The notes: generated by a model not told the origin, from the sequence alone. Shown: positions 36,000 to 48,400, counted from the first letter of the stretch. The stretch is 64,000 nucleotides of DNA from Branchiostoma floridae (GCF_000003815.2 NC_049990.1:1727819-1791818), one strand, 5' to 3'. Translations and numbers: made by a program.

Positions 36000-37200
36000 A
36001 GGTTTAAAGAGGATGGACTATTAGAGAAACGATATTTCCATGTTGGTCATAAGGGAGACGTGAAACTTTGATTTGAAGACTGAGTTCTGTAGAGTTAATA
36101 ATGATCTCAATGTTACAACATTTTCTGTTTGATGTAATATTTGATTTCTTCTGACATAAAGAATATTACATCATAAATTTTGTTTTCCCACTAGTATTGG
36201 ATTATGTTCGACAAATCTCATAAAGAGACTCAATGGTGGCAGAATTTATTGGGAATGATCGGGTAGTCCTGTTGTTCGGCAATCATGTTACAAATGAAAT
36301 TCGACCTTGAAACTGCAAGGTCAAGACGAGGAGAGAAATTGAGTGAGAGACAATCCTGGGATGAAGACAGACAGAAGGTGTTTGTGATCTTATTAGATAT
36401 AAGGTGTTTCAGTCAATGGTTTTGGTTGGAATTAGGAGTCAAATCAACAGTAAGAGCAATTAAATTTTGACCTGTATTTTTTGTTTAAATTCTATGATTG
36501 CAAAAAGTGTAGTCAATAGCTCAATAGAGCAAATTTGGTAAATATTGAAAGGTCTTCGTGTGCAATTAAGTGAATTTTTAGTCATAACAGGTTTTAGAAC
36601 AATGAACTTTGCTTGTTACTTGAAGCCATAAACTAATTGTCTCTGGTCATTGAAGACTCAAATCATTTAGTATGCCTTTTCTTAAATATTAGCAAGTTAA
36701 GTTTGAGAACTGGAGTTGATGTATTGAAGGAATGTAAGAAGTGTAATGTTTACCAGTGCTAGACCCAGAAAAACAACATAAATTAATCTGATACAGGAGT
36801 GAGAATTTTGTGATGGTCCCATGTAAATAGTGTTATATCCAGTCAAAGAATGTTACTATGATTTCTAACTCAAAACTCCAAAGTTGCATTTTACAGCTAG
36901 TTTAGAACATGTATAAGAGACAAGTGCAAGCAGGTTGAAAGGTCACAAAAATTGCTGATCCCAAAATCTTAAGAAGTTGAAGTGTGATGTTTAAGAATTT
37001 GATGTTACAAGTTTATTCATTATATGTACAGGTCTAAATAATTTGATGGATTTATCTCTTACTATCTTGCATGTTCACAACTATAGACATTATTGCAGTA
37101 GTTTGACAGACAGAGTCAAGATTTGGGTGTAAATTTCTTTCACATAGACTTTGTGAAAATATGGTTCAGTCTAGTGAGACTTATACTTCCTGATGCTTCT
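36000..37200. other. Gene-free intergenic interval
   Basis: AT-rich DNA. The short frame at 36285-36470 has no recognisable protein character. Confidence 0.4.
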
Positions 37201-37203
37201 TTA

Positions 37204-37652
37204 GGCCACACCAATTTAATTTCTTGGTTCACGGATTCGCTCGCTCCTATTTTTTGGGAAAAAAAATAAAAATAAAAATTACCACTCAGCAAATTTTCAC
37301 CATCAATGAAACCATTCACCAACTTTCTGGTGTAACAAATTGGCCTTCATATTATATAAGCTTCTTAAAATGTGGGTATTATTATTGCAGTCATATTTTT
37401 CATTTATGAAGAATGGGACAAACATAAAAACTGACACTACTTTTGTAATTTTAAACAAACTGGTGCTGTAACTGTACAGTAATAATGTTTTTGTACTTTT
37501 TTCAAACTGAAAACCTTTTATTCTTTGTTTTGGATTAGCCCTTACCTTTACCCCAACCATTTTACAATTTTTATTTTCATTTTTATTTCGCCCTCTCGCT
37601 CCATATTTCTTATGAAAAAATCCGTGAACCAAGAAATTAAATTGGTGTGGCC
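37204..37652. mobile_element. PIF/Harbinger-like MITE, copy 2
   Basis: Same ends as the element at 32286 (GGCCACACC..GGTGTGGCC), in the opposite internal orientation and longer (449 bp). The target duplication is TTA (37201-37203, 37653-37655). Confidence 0.85.
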
Positions 37653-38494
37653 TTAGAAACCTGGGATTGTGAAATATAATATTTGGAGCACTATACTGAA
37701 TCATAAATTAATGTGCTGTCCAAGTTTCAGCCCTTACCAAAAATTTCCTGAGCAATGGCATATATAGGTCAGTTCACCATGCTTCCCAAATCTTTCCATC
37801 CAAACTACGATCATGTTATTTAGTTGAAATTGAACAGAAATATTTGATTGGGTGCATCAAAGAAGTTACTGACTTGGCTGTACCTGTTCGCTTAATTTAT
37901 GAGCAAACCTTTGGAGTGTATGAGGTGACATGCATTGGTGCAACTGTCAATGAAAAATCTGTAGGGGGAGGGGGTAGAAGAATGAATATTAATTCTTTCT
38001 AGAAATATTGGGAAATAAGTCAACATGAATTTCATGTTTTATATAAAACTTCTCCAAAGAAATCCTTTGACCAATGCAGAATTTATGATGGTTGCAGATT
38101 TTACGTTCCATTTTTGTTTTGAAACAAATCTGTTAATACTGTTACAGTAGGTTCTGTTTAGAAAGAAAGACATGCAAGAATACCATTTGTAATATCCTTT
38201 ACTAAAAGTAAGTGGAGATTAAACTGTACAAAATCTTCAAAGTTAACCACAAATATTGTACAAACTGTCAATAATTGCACCAAAAATATTTCCCACATGT
38301 CAGCAGCTATACTATAGATTCAACTCCATACTCCATGGCACAACACTGAATGTACAAATTAGCAAGTATACCACACCTGGGTTCTAGCAAGCGTCTGTAC
38401 TCCCATCCTTCGATGGAATAATGCAGCTGGGGATGGACATAAATTTTGCCCATTCTGTCTTCTTTGATGGACAAAAAATCGGCATGTAAAAGTA

Positions 38495-38700
38495 TGTAAA
38501 ACAGATGCCAATGAACCAAGCAGAGTGTACTACAAGCAAAATTTGCCCCTCAAGATGCAGGAAATGGCATTCAGAGGATCTAGATTTCAAACTTTACCCG
38601 GGGAATATGCCCCCGAACCCCCCAAGCATCGTCGCACCACAGGATTTTAAACTTCGAAATCCATGGGATGGCTGGCTAGAACACTGCTGTATACAATATA
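38495..38700. repeat. Interspersed repeat shared with 61175-61335
   Basis: CAAGATGCAGGAAATGGCATTCAGAGG..CTAGATTTCAAACTTT parallels CAAAATGCAGGAAATAGTGTTTCAGAGG..TTAGATTTCAAAATTT. The downstream GTACCATCACG-like and CTGGCTAGA-like blocks also match. The class is unknown. Confidence 0.6.
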
Positions 38701-39507
38701 TAGTAGGGTATACGTATCCTGGTGCCAGAAATTCCTCTCAGCAAAGCTAAGGCAACTTACGGTATGCATATCACGTTACGCCACGCTGTGTGGGCCTAGA
38801 GCAACGTTACGGTGACTTACAGTAGCTGTTGTTTTTCCACTTGTGTCCGCTGGCTCGATGAACTATATTTATACAGATCTCTCTATTTACAAAATAAACT
38901 CCGCTTCACCAAAATGTGTCTAAATGGATTCGTTCTTTGACAATGGAGCCCATGTGTATTTGAAATGGGAAAAATGTCATGATGGTAGCTTTATCAATGG
39001 GATATTTCTCTTTTGACCTACTTACTAACCTGCTATAGTAGCCATTTGGAAACATATTAGGTTAAAATTGACTTTGCAGATTACAATTAACGTACTAGTA
39101 CATCCATGGCATATTTTTATGAGTATTAAGTAAACTCCTTTTGATACACTCAAAAATATACTGTGTCATATTATCTATCACCCTATATACAGATGTTAGC
39201 GCTTCCTGCAAGATTCTGCTAAAAAAATGTTAACTTGTCCATAAATATCTCCAATTGTGCTTCCTTTGGTTTAAAGCTTTAAATTGGCCTAAAATTCTAG
39301 AAATTTGGCAGACTTACTGGCTTTACTCCAGACCTATATTATGGCACCACTACATCCCAATTTGGCTATATTCTGAATCTCCAGGAAGTCCACTTTGCAA
39401 AGCTGCAGAAATAAGTGCCCTTGCCAATGGCAATTTGCCTTTACCAGACTTTACAGTACTTTGCATTTTGGCTACATTGTGGCAATAGTCACTATGCTCT
39501 ATCTTTG

Positions 39508-42500
39508 CTACAACTCATATCTGGGTGTTGCGGCCAGGTCGTCAAAGTTGAGCTCCTGAGTCCACTCGTACAGTTTGTCAGCCTCCTGCTCCCAGTCTTC
39601 CTGGTCCTCCCCAGTCATTCCCAGATACTCCTCTCTCACCATGTCTTTCAGGGGGGTGCTGCCAGGTACTGTCTCAAGACCCTGCAGGAAAGAAACAGAA
39701 GGATCAGACACTAAACATACACGAAATTTGCGTTAACAAGATTTCAAATCTCTCTGTAAAAGGAAATCCGTAATATGTTGAAGTATATAAGGCATGTAAT
39801 AGAATAGAGTCTACCCTTGAAATTTAAGAAAGTAAGTACTAATCAAAAGTAGAGTGCAGGGTAAAATTTAGTAAAGCAAAAAGAAGTAGATTCAAAACAA
39901 TGTTGGACTCCTGTCATCACTAAGTAACCATGGAAACCAAAAGAACAAATAAAAACAAACACTGCCCACCTCCTTCCCCTCCTGCTGGTAGAGTTTCCTC
40001 ATCTGTTGCGCTCGTTTCTTGGCCTGCTTCGAGCCGCGCTGCGACCTCCCCCCGCTGCTAAGTGGTCTGGGCCGGTTACGGGACTGTGCAGTAGTGCAGG
40101 GAGCAGGGGGAGGGGTTCTGGAGGGGACAGTACATTATATATGTCAGCAACATACTGTGTAGATTGGTACAGTGTTTAACAATCCTGCATTTAGACCTGC
40201 AGGTTAAAACTATTTCAGCAAACCTATTTGCCACTAGAGAACTACTACATGTAAGTAGTAATACATGTAGTAATAATGCAGGCATGTTTCATGAGCCAGT
40301 ATCTGCATCAACACCATCTCTAAATTGCAGTTACAGGCTTCAACAGAGGTCATGGTAGACCAAAGACTTCTTGGTTGAATGAATGAATGAAGTATGACAT
40401 TAAGGTGTGCTACACTTAACCAGCATAATCTATCAATGATTGTACATGGTCCCGGTGGACAGAACTGTTCAGAAACGCGGTGAGAAGACAAGCCGAATTC
40501 TAAGACCTGTGTTAGGGAATCCCAAAGCTGTATAATCAACAACTGGATACTGCTACTAACTTGTCTTATGCCAGTGTGAATCTGCTGAACAGAGCCCCTA
40601 GCAGCAGTATATTAATCAACTATGCTACCTCTCCTATGCAGTGGTAATTAATATTGTTACCTTAGTTGTGAGATGGCCTGGATGTGTTGGAGCTGGATCT
40701 CCTGTGTGATTGGTCGGGACATGAGGATGGGCAGGTCCTCCTGTAACCGTGACGACGGCGTGCCCGTGTGGTACAGGTACTCCACTATGTCGTACATGAT
40801 GCTCTGCCTGGGCAACGCTGGGGGGGGGGAAAAAGTAGCATCATTAATTGAGTGGTAAAAGTTTAATTTTAAAATGTTCTCCATAATGCAGCTATTACAT
40901 TCTCAAGATCCATGTTGCTTTCAATTACTAGTGTTGCTAGGCGACCTACTGTTGCTAGGCAACCACCTCTTAGCTTCTAAGCAACAGTTTTCTCCAGAGG
41001 TTCTCCTTGCTTCCCATGTACATTGGCGTCTTGTCAGTGTTGCTAAGATACAGCAACAGCATGTCATAGAATACTGTTGCTAGGCAACCTTATCTACTGT
41101 TGCCAGGCAACCCCATCTCACCTTCCAGTGACAGTTTCCTCCACAGGTTCTCCTTGCCCCCCATGTACGCGGGAGTTTCGTCCATGTTGCTAAGATACTG
41201 CATGTAATCCTTCATGGTGATGATGTCAATCTCATCCGTAACCCGATCCTTCTCGTGCTGGCAGGCGTCGCGGATCATCTGGTCGTAGAACTTCCGGTGG
41301 CCCATCAGACGACAGGAGTCCGCCGCGGCCTGGGGGGTTGTGGTAATGTTACATGGATTATTTCAGAATTCTGCTTATATTTTTAAAAGACATTAGACAG
41401 TGCACCATCTAAGATACATGTGCTAGTAAAAAGTTGCCACAGATAGAAATCTTTGTACAACTACCAACAAATTGACCAACAAACGTCAATGTTGCAGTTC
41501 CTATGAAACTGTTCAAAAGTATGCACCTTAAGGGACCAAGAGAGCGTGATCCATATATTCAAATTTTCTCAAACAAAACAACAAAAATAAAACACTACTG
41601 CAGTGGGTAGAATGAGACATTTCCAATACATTTCTAAGAAGCCTTAGTCAGTGTTTAAGTCCAGTAAGCTCCTTACGTTTGTGGCGGGTTTTATGACCCT
41701 CTTCCCGCTGACGTAGTTGACCCCCTGACCTCCGGTGTGGATGAAGACTTTAAAAACGATCTCAGGCGGGAAGTCACTGCCGGCAAATCTGGGGGGAGAC
41801 AGAGAATGTTTAGCAAAATATTAGAAAGAAAGGTTTCAAATGTGATTATGGCGTAGTGAGGCATGATAGCAAGGTTTGGCAGAGAAACCAAAGGTGGATT
41901 TGACTCCTCTGACAAGGCTCAAAGTTATGTTCTATAGGAAAGGCAATTTGCAGCAATTCCCTCACTTCACTCGGGTGGAGTTAAGTAGCTTTGGTATGTC
42001 CCTCGGGTAGGAGGTTAAATGGAGGTCCTGCGTTTGAGTAGAGCCTACATAGTGCACAAAACATAAAATAACCCACCACACTGAGAGACACCGAAACATA
42101 AGCCAAGAAAGGAAAACTCCCATACTACCCTATTATTCTACCAACCTGATGAAACTATTTTTGGAACCCACCAGACATATTGAAACAGTACGTAGGGGTC
42201 CTCCTCTTTGTGAGCATGACAGAAATGAACCTGACTGGTATGACCTGACCAGAGGTTACTGCAGGGTACTGACCTGAACCTGACCCTGACCTGGAAGCTG
42301 GGGTCCTTCAGAAGGTTGGCCTCCATGGGACTGACTTTCCGCAATATCTCAAATGACAGACAGTGCTCCTGTGAGGGGGTAGGGAACAGTTAAAGTTAAT
42401 TTAACTTTTAAGTAGCATGTACATCTGTATTTGATCATGCTTAGGAGTGGTGCCCATCTCCATTTCTGTAGCCCTTGGGCCACACATTTGTGCAAGCCAC

Positions 42501-44976
42501 TACAGCAGGGGGCTAGTGAGCTGGTAGTGATGTGTGTTTAAGTCCCATACTCTTCCTCATTAGTGCTGAGTGCTAAGCAGAGAAATCAGCATGTGCCATT
42601 TTTGAAAGTTTTGGGTGACTTACAGAGGGGACAGTGAGCATCACAAATTACATTTGGAATGGTACTAGAAGCTATAATGGCTCAATATATTTTCATGGTG
42701 TCCAGACCAATTTGCAGCAGAACACAGTGGTCTACTATCCATGTAAACTCCAAGCTAACCCTATGGTAGCATAGGAATTAAGATAGCATCAAAAATTAAC
42801 AGAGGAGTGAAGCCGGCCTAGGAATGTGTATGCTACCGGTGCATACACACTCCTAAGCCAGCTTCACCCTCCAATCAAGCAAAAAGCAAGCCATTGGTCA
42901 CGAAAGAGGATGGTACCCTGGCTAACTAAAAACTGGAATTTTTTAACAAATATCTTTTTAAAAGCATTACACTATGACAGAAATGAAGACACCATACATA
43001 AAGTTGTGGTTGGAAGTAAAATATAAGTACACACACACACATAATAATCCGTGACATCACACTAACTTATTTAAAACGAAAAGTTTGGAAAATGCCTTCA
43101 AACATATTGGTACACAGCTAAGAAATAGAACACAATAAATACTGACGGCTGCACAGACGGCGTGCTTGAGGAGTTTGAACATCTGTTTGTCCCGGTACGA
43201 CAGCCAGGCCCGCTCGATCACTCGTGTTGCTGTCATCCTAATGATCCTGGAGAAAATAGAAAACTGGCTTAAGAAAGTTTCTATACTTTATTACTAGTAG
43301 TAAGTTTATTACTAGTGAATTAAGACCTAACAGTGTGCAAAATACCCACTTGCACACACATTGCCTCAGAATTCAATTTTGTTCTCAATTTACTTGGAAG
43401 AAATAAATGGACTTGAGGCAGCTCCGTTTCATATCAGCCAAACATGTATGTATTGTACTTTTTTTTCAGAAATTAGTGACTTGTAGGTGGTGCAACTTGA
43501 AATTCAGTTGTGCAACCTAGTTTTTGCCCCAGGTTGCACACTGTGCAACTGCACTGTGCAACCTGGCTCAGAAAAGTATCTTGTACTCTGACCTACCATT
43601 GAAAAAAGACCATCCACAGCCAGTTTACTTTAACACTGCCATTTTTATGGATTGCCTTGCATGTGAGTAATTCTGAAGCTATTTCCAACAGGGTAGTAGT
43701 TAAGGTGTCATGATCATAGAATACATTGTTTGAAAACAGCAGCAGCATGTCTGCTGATACTGATAGGCTTGATATTGTTTTCGAGGATCATTTACAGACA
43801 AACACTTACTCATCCTCTCCCACCGATCCAGGCCTTGGTCTCTGTTTGCTGGTACGCATGTTTGCTATGATCATTCACACCCAAACAAATAAACAAACAA
43901 ATAAACAAACAAACACGTACTCATCCTCCCCCACCGATCCCGGCCTGGGACCCATGAGAAATTCGTCCGTTTGTGTTTCCGTTTGCTGGTACGCATGCTC
44001 GCTGGGGATCTTGATACTGATCTTACTCCCCCTGGGACCAGGGCTGATGCTGTGGACTGTTTCATTCTGCGGACTCCCTCCCTCCGCTCTGTTCTGCTCT
44101 TTGGCACTCTGGAATTAAAAAAGGAAATACAAACATTAACTCATAATGATAATAACAATATACAGCCTTTTTTAAATTTTTCACAGTGGTCTTATTTTCC
44201 AAGTTTCCGCTGTGGACTCGTAGTGTAAAATCATAACGTTGCAACTATGTGTTTAGCAATTCTATTGTACTGTTTCAAGCACAAGAGTTAGACACCGCAA
44301 AAGTTTGTTTTTTCTCCTACATCGAAATAAGACCACTGTGAAAGTGAATACATTTTTACCTAGTATAATACTCAACTATAATACATGACGTCACACTTTC
44401 ACAACCACCTGTAAAGTANNNNNNNNNNNNNNNNNNNNNNNNNNNNNNNNNNNNNNNNNNNNNNNNNNNNNNNNNNNNNNNNNNNNNNNNNNNNNNNNNN
44501 NNNNNNNNNNNNNNNNNNCAAATGTAAAATCGGATCAAATTTTCAATTACCACTGTTATACAATGTTCCCTGAACCGGACAACGCGCTTTCTACCATAAT
44601 TTACTATAATACACACCCTTTTTGTTGATTTGTCAGTTTCCACCCCCCACCCCCATTTTTGGTCTCTTTCTGTCCTGGCATACGTTACTTTAGGAGCAAG
44701 CAAGGCGCATGGCTTGGTTCATACAACGCTTAAAGTCACCAGAAGAATTAACACATGATATTCTAACATCGAAAAAAAAAAGGAAATGCAACCATTGGAA
44801 GGTACACAGTACCAAGAAATTACAACAAATTATTTTTGGACGCCATGACACTTTTTAGCCCAACCATCTTTTCCTTAGCAACGCGGTTTTGTGGCCTTTG
44901 TGAGACAAACAGCACCACATTTAACACCCAAACAGTCACCATTCCATCCCAAGATACCTACCATTCCTCTGGTCAT
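39508..44976 (-). CDS. C11orf65/MFI-like IQ-motif protein (9 exons, 398 aa)
   Basis: Minus-strand exons: 44962-44976, 43921-44108, 43147-43246, 42274-42368, 41677-41788, 41122-41329, 40661-40817, 39970-40117, 39508-39681; phases join throughout to 398 aa. Visible: a low-complexity N-terminus; an IQ-like helix TRVIERAWLSYRDKQMFK (about 73-90); the core VRVRFRFAGSDFPPEIVFKVF (about 128-148); GHRKFYDQM and ETPAYMGGKENLWRKL (exon 6); LPRQSIMYDIVEYL; a basic linker ending AKKRAQQMRKLY; and C-terminal LYEWTQELNFDDL (378-390). From memory, RFRxGGxxFPPxIxYKIF and the C-terminal LxWTxxLNFDEY box are hallmarks of vertebrate C11orf65 (MFI, reported to inhibit mitochondrial fission through MFF). That assignment rests on recall, not alignment. 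The 5-residue first exon (MTRGM) is the least certain. It is head-to-head with IFT80, which hints at a shared, possibly ciliary, expression programme (inference). Exons 2 and 6 have partial tandem copies. Confidence 0.72.
40933..41111. promoter_or_regulatory. Four RFX/X-box-like palindromes in two pairs
   Basis: GTTGCTAGGCGACC (40933), GTTGCTAGGCAAC (40951), GTTGCTAGGCAAC (41076) and GTTGCCAGGCAAC (41099) match the RFX (X-box) consensus GTTNCCNNGGNAAC closely. They lie just past exon 6 of the MFI-like gene and past its echo, about 4.3 kb from the IFT80 start. RFX factors control ciliary genes such as IFTs; whether these sites are used is unknown. Confidence 0.5.
40965..41062 (-). pseudogene. 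Echo of the 3' part of MFI-like exon 6
   Basis: The minus strand reads LYLSNTDKTPMYMGSKENLW against QYLSNMDETPAYMGGKENLW of the real exon, about 148 bp downstream of it. The donor GT is lost (GAAG|CTAAG instead of GAAG|GTGAG). The X-box-like pair beside the real exon is duplicated with it. Confidence 0.85.
43331..43590. mobile_element. hAT-like MITE (GTGCAAAATAC ends), copy 2
   Basis: AGTGTGCAAAATACCC at the left and TATCTTGTACTCT at the right are inverted repeats. The flanks GACCTAAC (43324-43331) and GACCTACC (43590-43597) form an 8-bp duplication with one mismatch, supporting hAT. Confidence 0.7.
43802..43863 (-). pseudogene. Echo of the 3' end of MFI-like exon 2
   Basis: On the minus strand CGTACCAGCAAAC..GGATCGGTGGGAGAGGATGA|GTAAGT copies the end of exon 2 (43921-43999) with about 21 bp deleted inside. 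The deletion shifts the frame, though the donor is kept. An AAAC-rich simple repeat separates the copies. Confidence 0.75.
44419..44518. other. Assembly gap of 100 N
   Basis: The unknown bases lie in the first intron of the MFI-like gene. The real gap length is likely arbitrary, so an exon could be missing here. Confidence 1.
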
Positions 44977-45403
44977 CCCGGGAAAACGACAAAAGTGTGG
45001 AAATCTGTCGTGTTTTTGTGAAAAGTGATCAGTCGGTCAGGAAAGCCATTGTTTATAAGCTACGACCTTCGACCTTTTAGAGATTCAGGTCACGTGACTA
45101 AGCAAGAACGTAAAACCTGTTTTATTCATGTTTCCTTGGTTCCTTGCCAAACAGACTGAATTTGTATAATAGCAATAATACTGTTATTGACTTTTAGGTA
45201 AAGGAAGATTTGTGTTCAGTCAGAAAAGAAGCAAAATCGTCAATTCTCGTTTAAGGCTACACGAGAGTTGGCGAGACTGTGCGAGACTTTGGGTACATTC
45301 CAGGCCCGTTCTCAGAGCGCGGTTCTTTCAGTGTTTTCTATCCGGACATCGGGAAGTTTCTGCGACTTTTCACACATCTGCGCTGTCCCTGGAACCTGCA
45401 AAC
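44977..45403. promoter_or_regulatory. Bidirectional promoter, MFI-like gene / IFT80
   Basis: A 427-bp interval separates two divergent start codons. It includes an E-box-like GGTCACGTGACT (about 45091-45102) that also matches a USF/TFE-type site. No TATA box is evident on either side. Sharing of the promoter is inferred from the spacing. Confidence 0.55.
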
Positions 45404-48400
45404 ATGAGGCTGAAGATATCTCTCGCCAAGGAACCAAAACATATCCTTTTGCGTGTTGATAAGTGTACGGGTAGACTTTGCGAAAGTTCAAGATATAGTG
45501 GGGAGGGGGGCGTAAGTTACTAGCTACATCTTTGGATTTCATAATAATTTGGACATGATTATTTGCACGGAAACTTGTATTTCTGTTGTCTGTTTAAGCG
45601 ACATTTTATGTCCTTGACAAGATGATTGATGCTTTGTGCTTAATGCCAAAAATGATCAGAGTCAAGTATTATAAAACCATAAATGTGTGTGGGATATGAC
45701 TCTCCCAGACACGGGACCTCCATTAAACATCTTTTCCTAGGTACAGCCCTTAAATGAAAATCAGGTGTATTTGCAGCCAGTAGGTACCCAATTTTTTTTA
45801 GTAATGAGGCTGATTTACTTGATCGAGGCACCTCCTTGAGGCTTGAACACAGGACCCCCATTTTACGTCCCTCCCGAAAGACATGTCCAGGAATTCTTGG
45901 TCAGGTTACAGCATCTGGTCGTCTTTTTTGGTGGGCTCCCATCCAGGTACCAACTGGACTGCATGGTCAATAATTTGCTTAATTTCCAAGATCGAGGGGA
46001 TTTGGTGTAGTAAGCAAAAGCGAGGTTTTTATTTCGACCTGAGTGAAGCGAGGAAAGCCGTACATGTGTAACAGTGGGGTCAAGGAGTACTAAACATTAA
46101 ACTGACCATGCCAAGCGGCTTTAAGCCTTTTTTTAGTGTAATGGTTTAGCGTCTGGGTTTGTGGTCTGGCGGCCCGGGATCGGCACGGGTTCGAATCCTG
46201 GAAGCCAGGATATTGTTTCTGTTTGTTTCTGCTCGCCCTTGTAGTTGTTTCACTTGTATTCCCCTTGACCCCGCTGCACATACGGAGCTGGTAAGCAGTG
46301 TTGGCTGGACTCGTAACATTGATCATTTGATTTTGATGTCTAACCTTTAATGTCTAACTTTCAGTGATCATCACGGTCAAACCTTAAGTACATTAATTGT
46401 AACAAACACTATGAGCATACATTTCCCCTTGACCCCGCTGCACATACGGAGCTGGTAAGCAGTGTCGGCTGGACCACAGCAGACGAGCTGTACTCCTGCA
46501 GCGACGATCACGCCATCCTCAAGTGGAGCCTGCTCACCAACGAGACATCTCAGCTCGCCAAACTTCCCGCGGAAGTCTACGCCACCGACATCCACTGGTT
46601 CCCCAAGGTGGTGGGGGGAGGGAAGGGGAAAAAGGGGGAATCTGACGTGTTTGTGTTGACGAGCACTGATGGTAAGTTTTGTTTACTTGTTTGTTTGTTT
46701 GTAATGTTTGTGTGATTGGGAAGTCTACGCCACGGACATCCACTGGTTCCCCAAGGTGGTGGAAGGAGGGAAGGGGAAACAGGTGCAGTCCGATGTTTTT
46801 GTGTTGACAAGCACTGATGCCAGTGATGGTAAAGTTTCTCATACTATTTTTGTATTTCTTTATTTTCATATTTCTCTTTTTATTTCTTCAGAATTCTGAA
46901 CAGGATATGGGACCAGTGTTTACTGAACACTAGATAACTAAAATAGTTTGTGGAAAGACTTCTATGATCTTTATTTACTTCTTTTGAATTTGGCTAGTTG
47001 GGCATAAGACATGACTATTCTCGGTTTGTAGAAATATTTTTACGGAGTGGAGTATTTTTCTCTTTCATAGCACTTTGGTGACTTATTCATAATTACCAGA
47101 GTTTTGTGAGTAGTAGAATTCGAGTTGAAACTGCTAACTCAAATGGTAGTTGCCTAGATTTTTAAATATTATTGTAACAGTTATTCAAAGTGAAACATTT
47201 TATTTCTTCTTTATCACAGGGAAGTTCCATTTGATCTCCCGACTGGGGAGGGTGGAGAAGAGTGTTGAGGCTCACAAGGGAGCCGTGCTCTCAGGGAGGT
47301 GGTCATATGATGGAACAGCCATGGCTACAGGTCTGTATGGGCTGGTGGAGGGGGGTGGCCACATAATGGAACAGCACTTGAGTATGACAAAATCTTTTCA
47401 CTGTGTTGACAGTATTACTTAAACCCTCTCCATGTTGCCTAACCTTGTATCCAATACAAAAATTAATGTAGTGCAAAATGACTGCCTAACAGGCTAGTGG
47501 TTAAAAACTCACGGTCACTACTTGGTTCATCATCTGTTGTCCCCATCTTTTGAGAGTGCTTGGACATATAGACATGACATTTCGATGGCAGACTGCCTGG
47601 TGCTAATTCCTTTCTCCCACAAGTTAAATATAAACAAAGGTAGTGTTTTCCTTACCATTTTATGCTACTGTGTTTTTAAATGTTTACTGGTTGGTCATTT
47701 AGATGAACACTAGAGATGGTGTGTTCAGAATTGCTAAGAAATACATAGACTACGTGCATGAATTGGAAACAAACATTTTTACTTTCAATTGCTCTCCCAG
47801 CCGGAGAGGACGGCCAGGTGCGTATCTGGTCCCGTAGTGGGATGTTACGCTCCACCATGGTTCAGCAGGGAACGCCGGTCTACTCGCTGGCCTGGGGACC
47901 TGATTCTGACCAGATCCTGTACACCAGCGGCCGGCAGCTTATCGTTAAACCTCTGCAGGCTAACGCTAAACCTATACAGGTGGGGCTTCATTCATTCATT
48001 CATTCATTCACTCACTCACTCACTCAGTCACTCATTCACCGGACTCTGACCATTCACTCACTCACTTACTCACACACTCACTCAATCACTCACTCACTCA
48101 CTCACTCATTCACCAGACTCTGACCATTCACTCACTTACTCACACACTCACTCACTCACTCACTCATTCACCGGACTCTGACCATTCACTCACTCACTTA
48201 CTCACACACTCACTCACTCACTCACTCCTGACCAACTCGGACCAGATCCTGTACACCAGCGGCCGGCAGCTTATTGTTACACCTCTGCAGGCTAACGCTA
48301 AACCTATACAGGTGGGCTTCATTCATTCACTCATCTTCTTCTTCTTCTTTCATTCATACACTCTCTCACTCACTCACTCACTCACTCACTCACTCACTCA

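Larger units (their letters stand above)
45441..46443 (+). other. U12-type AT-AC intron (IFT80 intron 1)
   Basis: Exon 1 ends CCAAAAC and the intron begins ATATCCTTTT, the U12 AT-AC donor consensus. It ends CCCCTTGACCCCGCTGCAC, where CCTTGAC matches the U12 branch site (TTCCTTRAC) with its A 11 nt before the end. Exon 2 starts ATACGGAG. Joining gives CCA AAA CAT ACG GAG (PKHTE), matching the conserved N-terminus; no GT-AG option does so. Confidence 0.88.

Noticed and set aside
44356..44703. Open frame crossing the N gap
   Set aside because: It is made open only by unknown bases and encodes nothing recognisable.
44977..45403. Canonical X-box in the IFT80 promoter
   Set aside because: GTTTCCTTGGTTCC and GTTCCTTGCCAAAC were considered, but neither keeps both RFX half-sites.
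46130..46208. Functional tRNA in IFT80 intron 1
   Set aside because: A and B boxes are present, but the intervening sequence does not form D and anticodon arms and there is no matching acceptor stem; SINE remnant.
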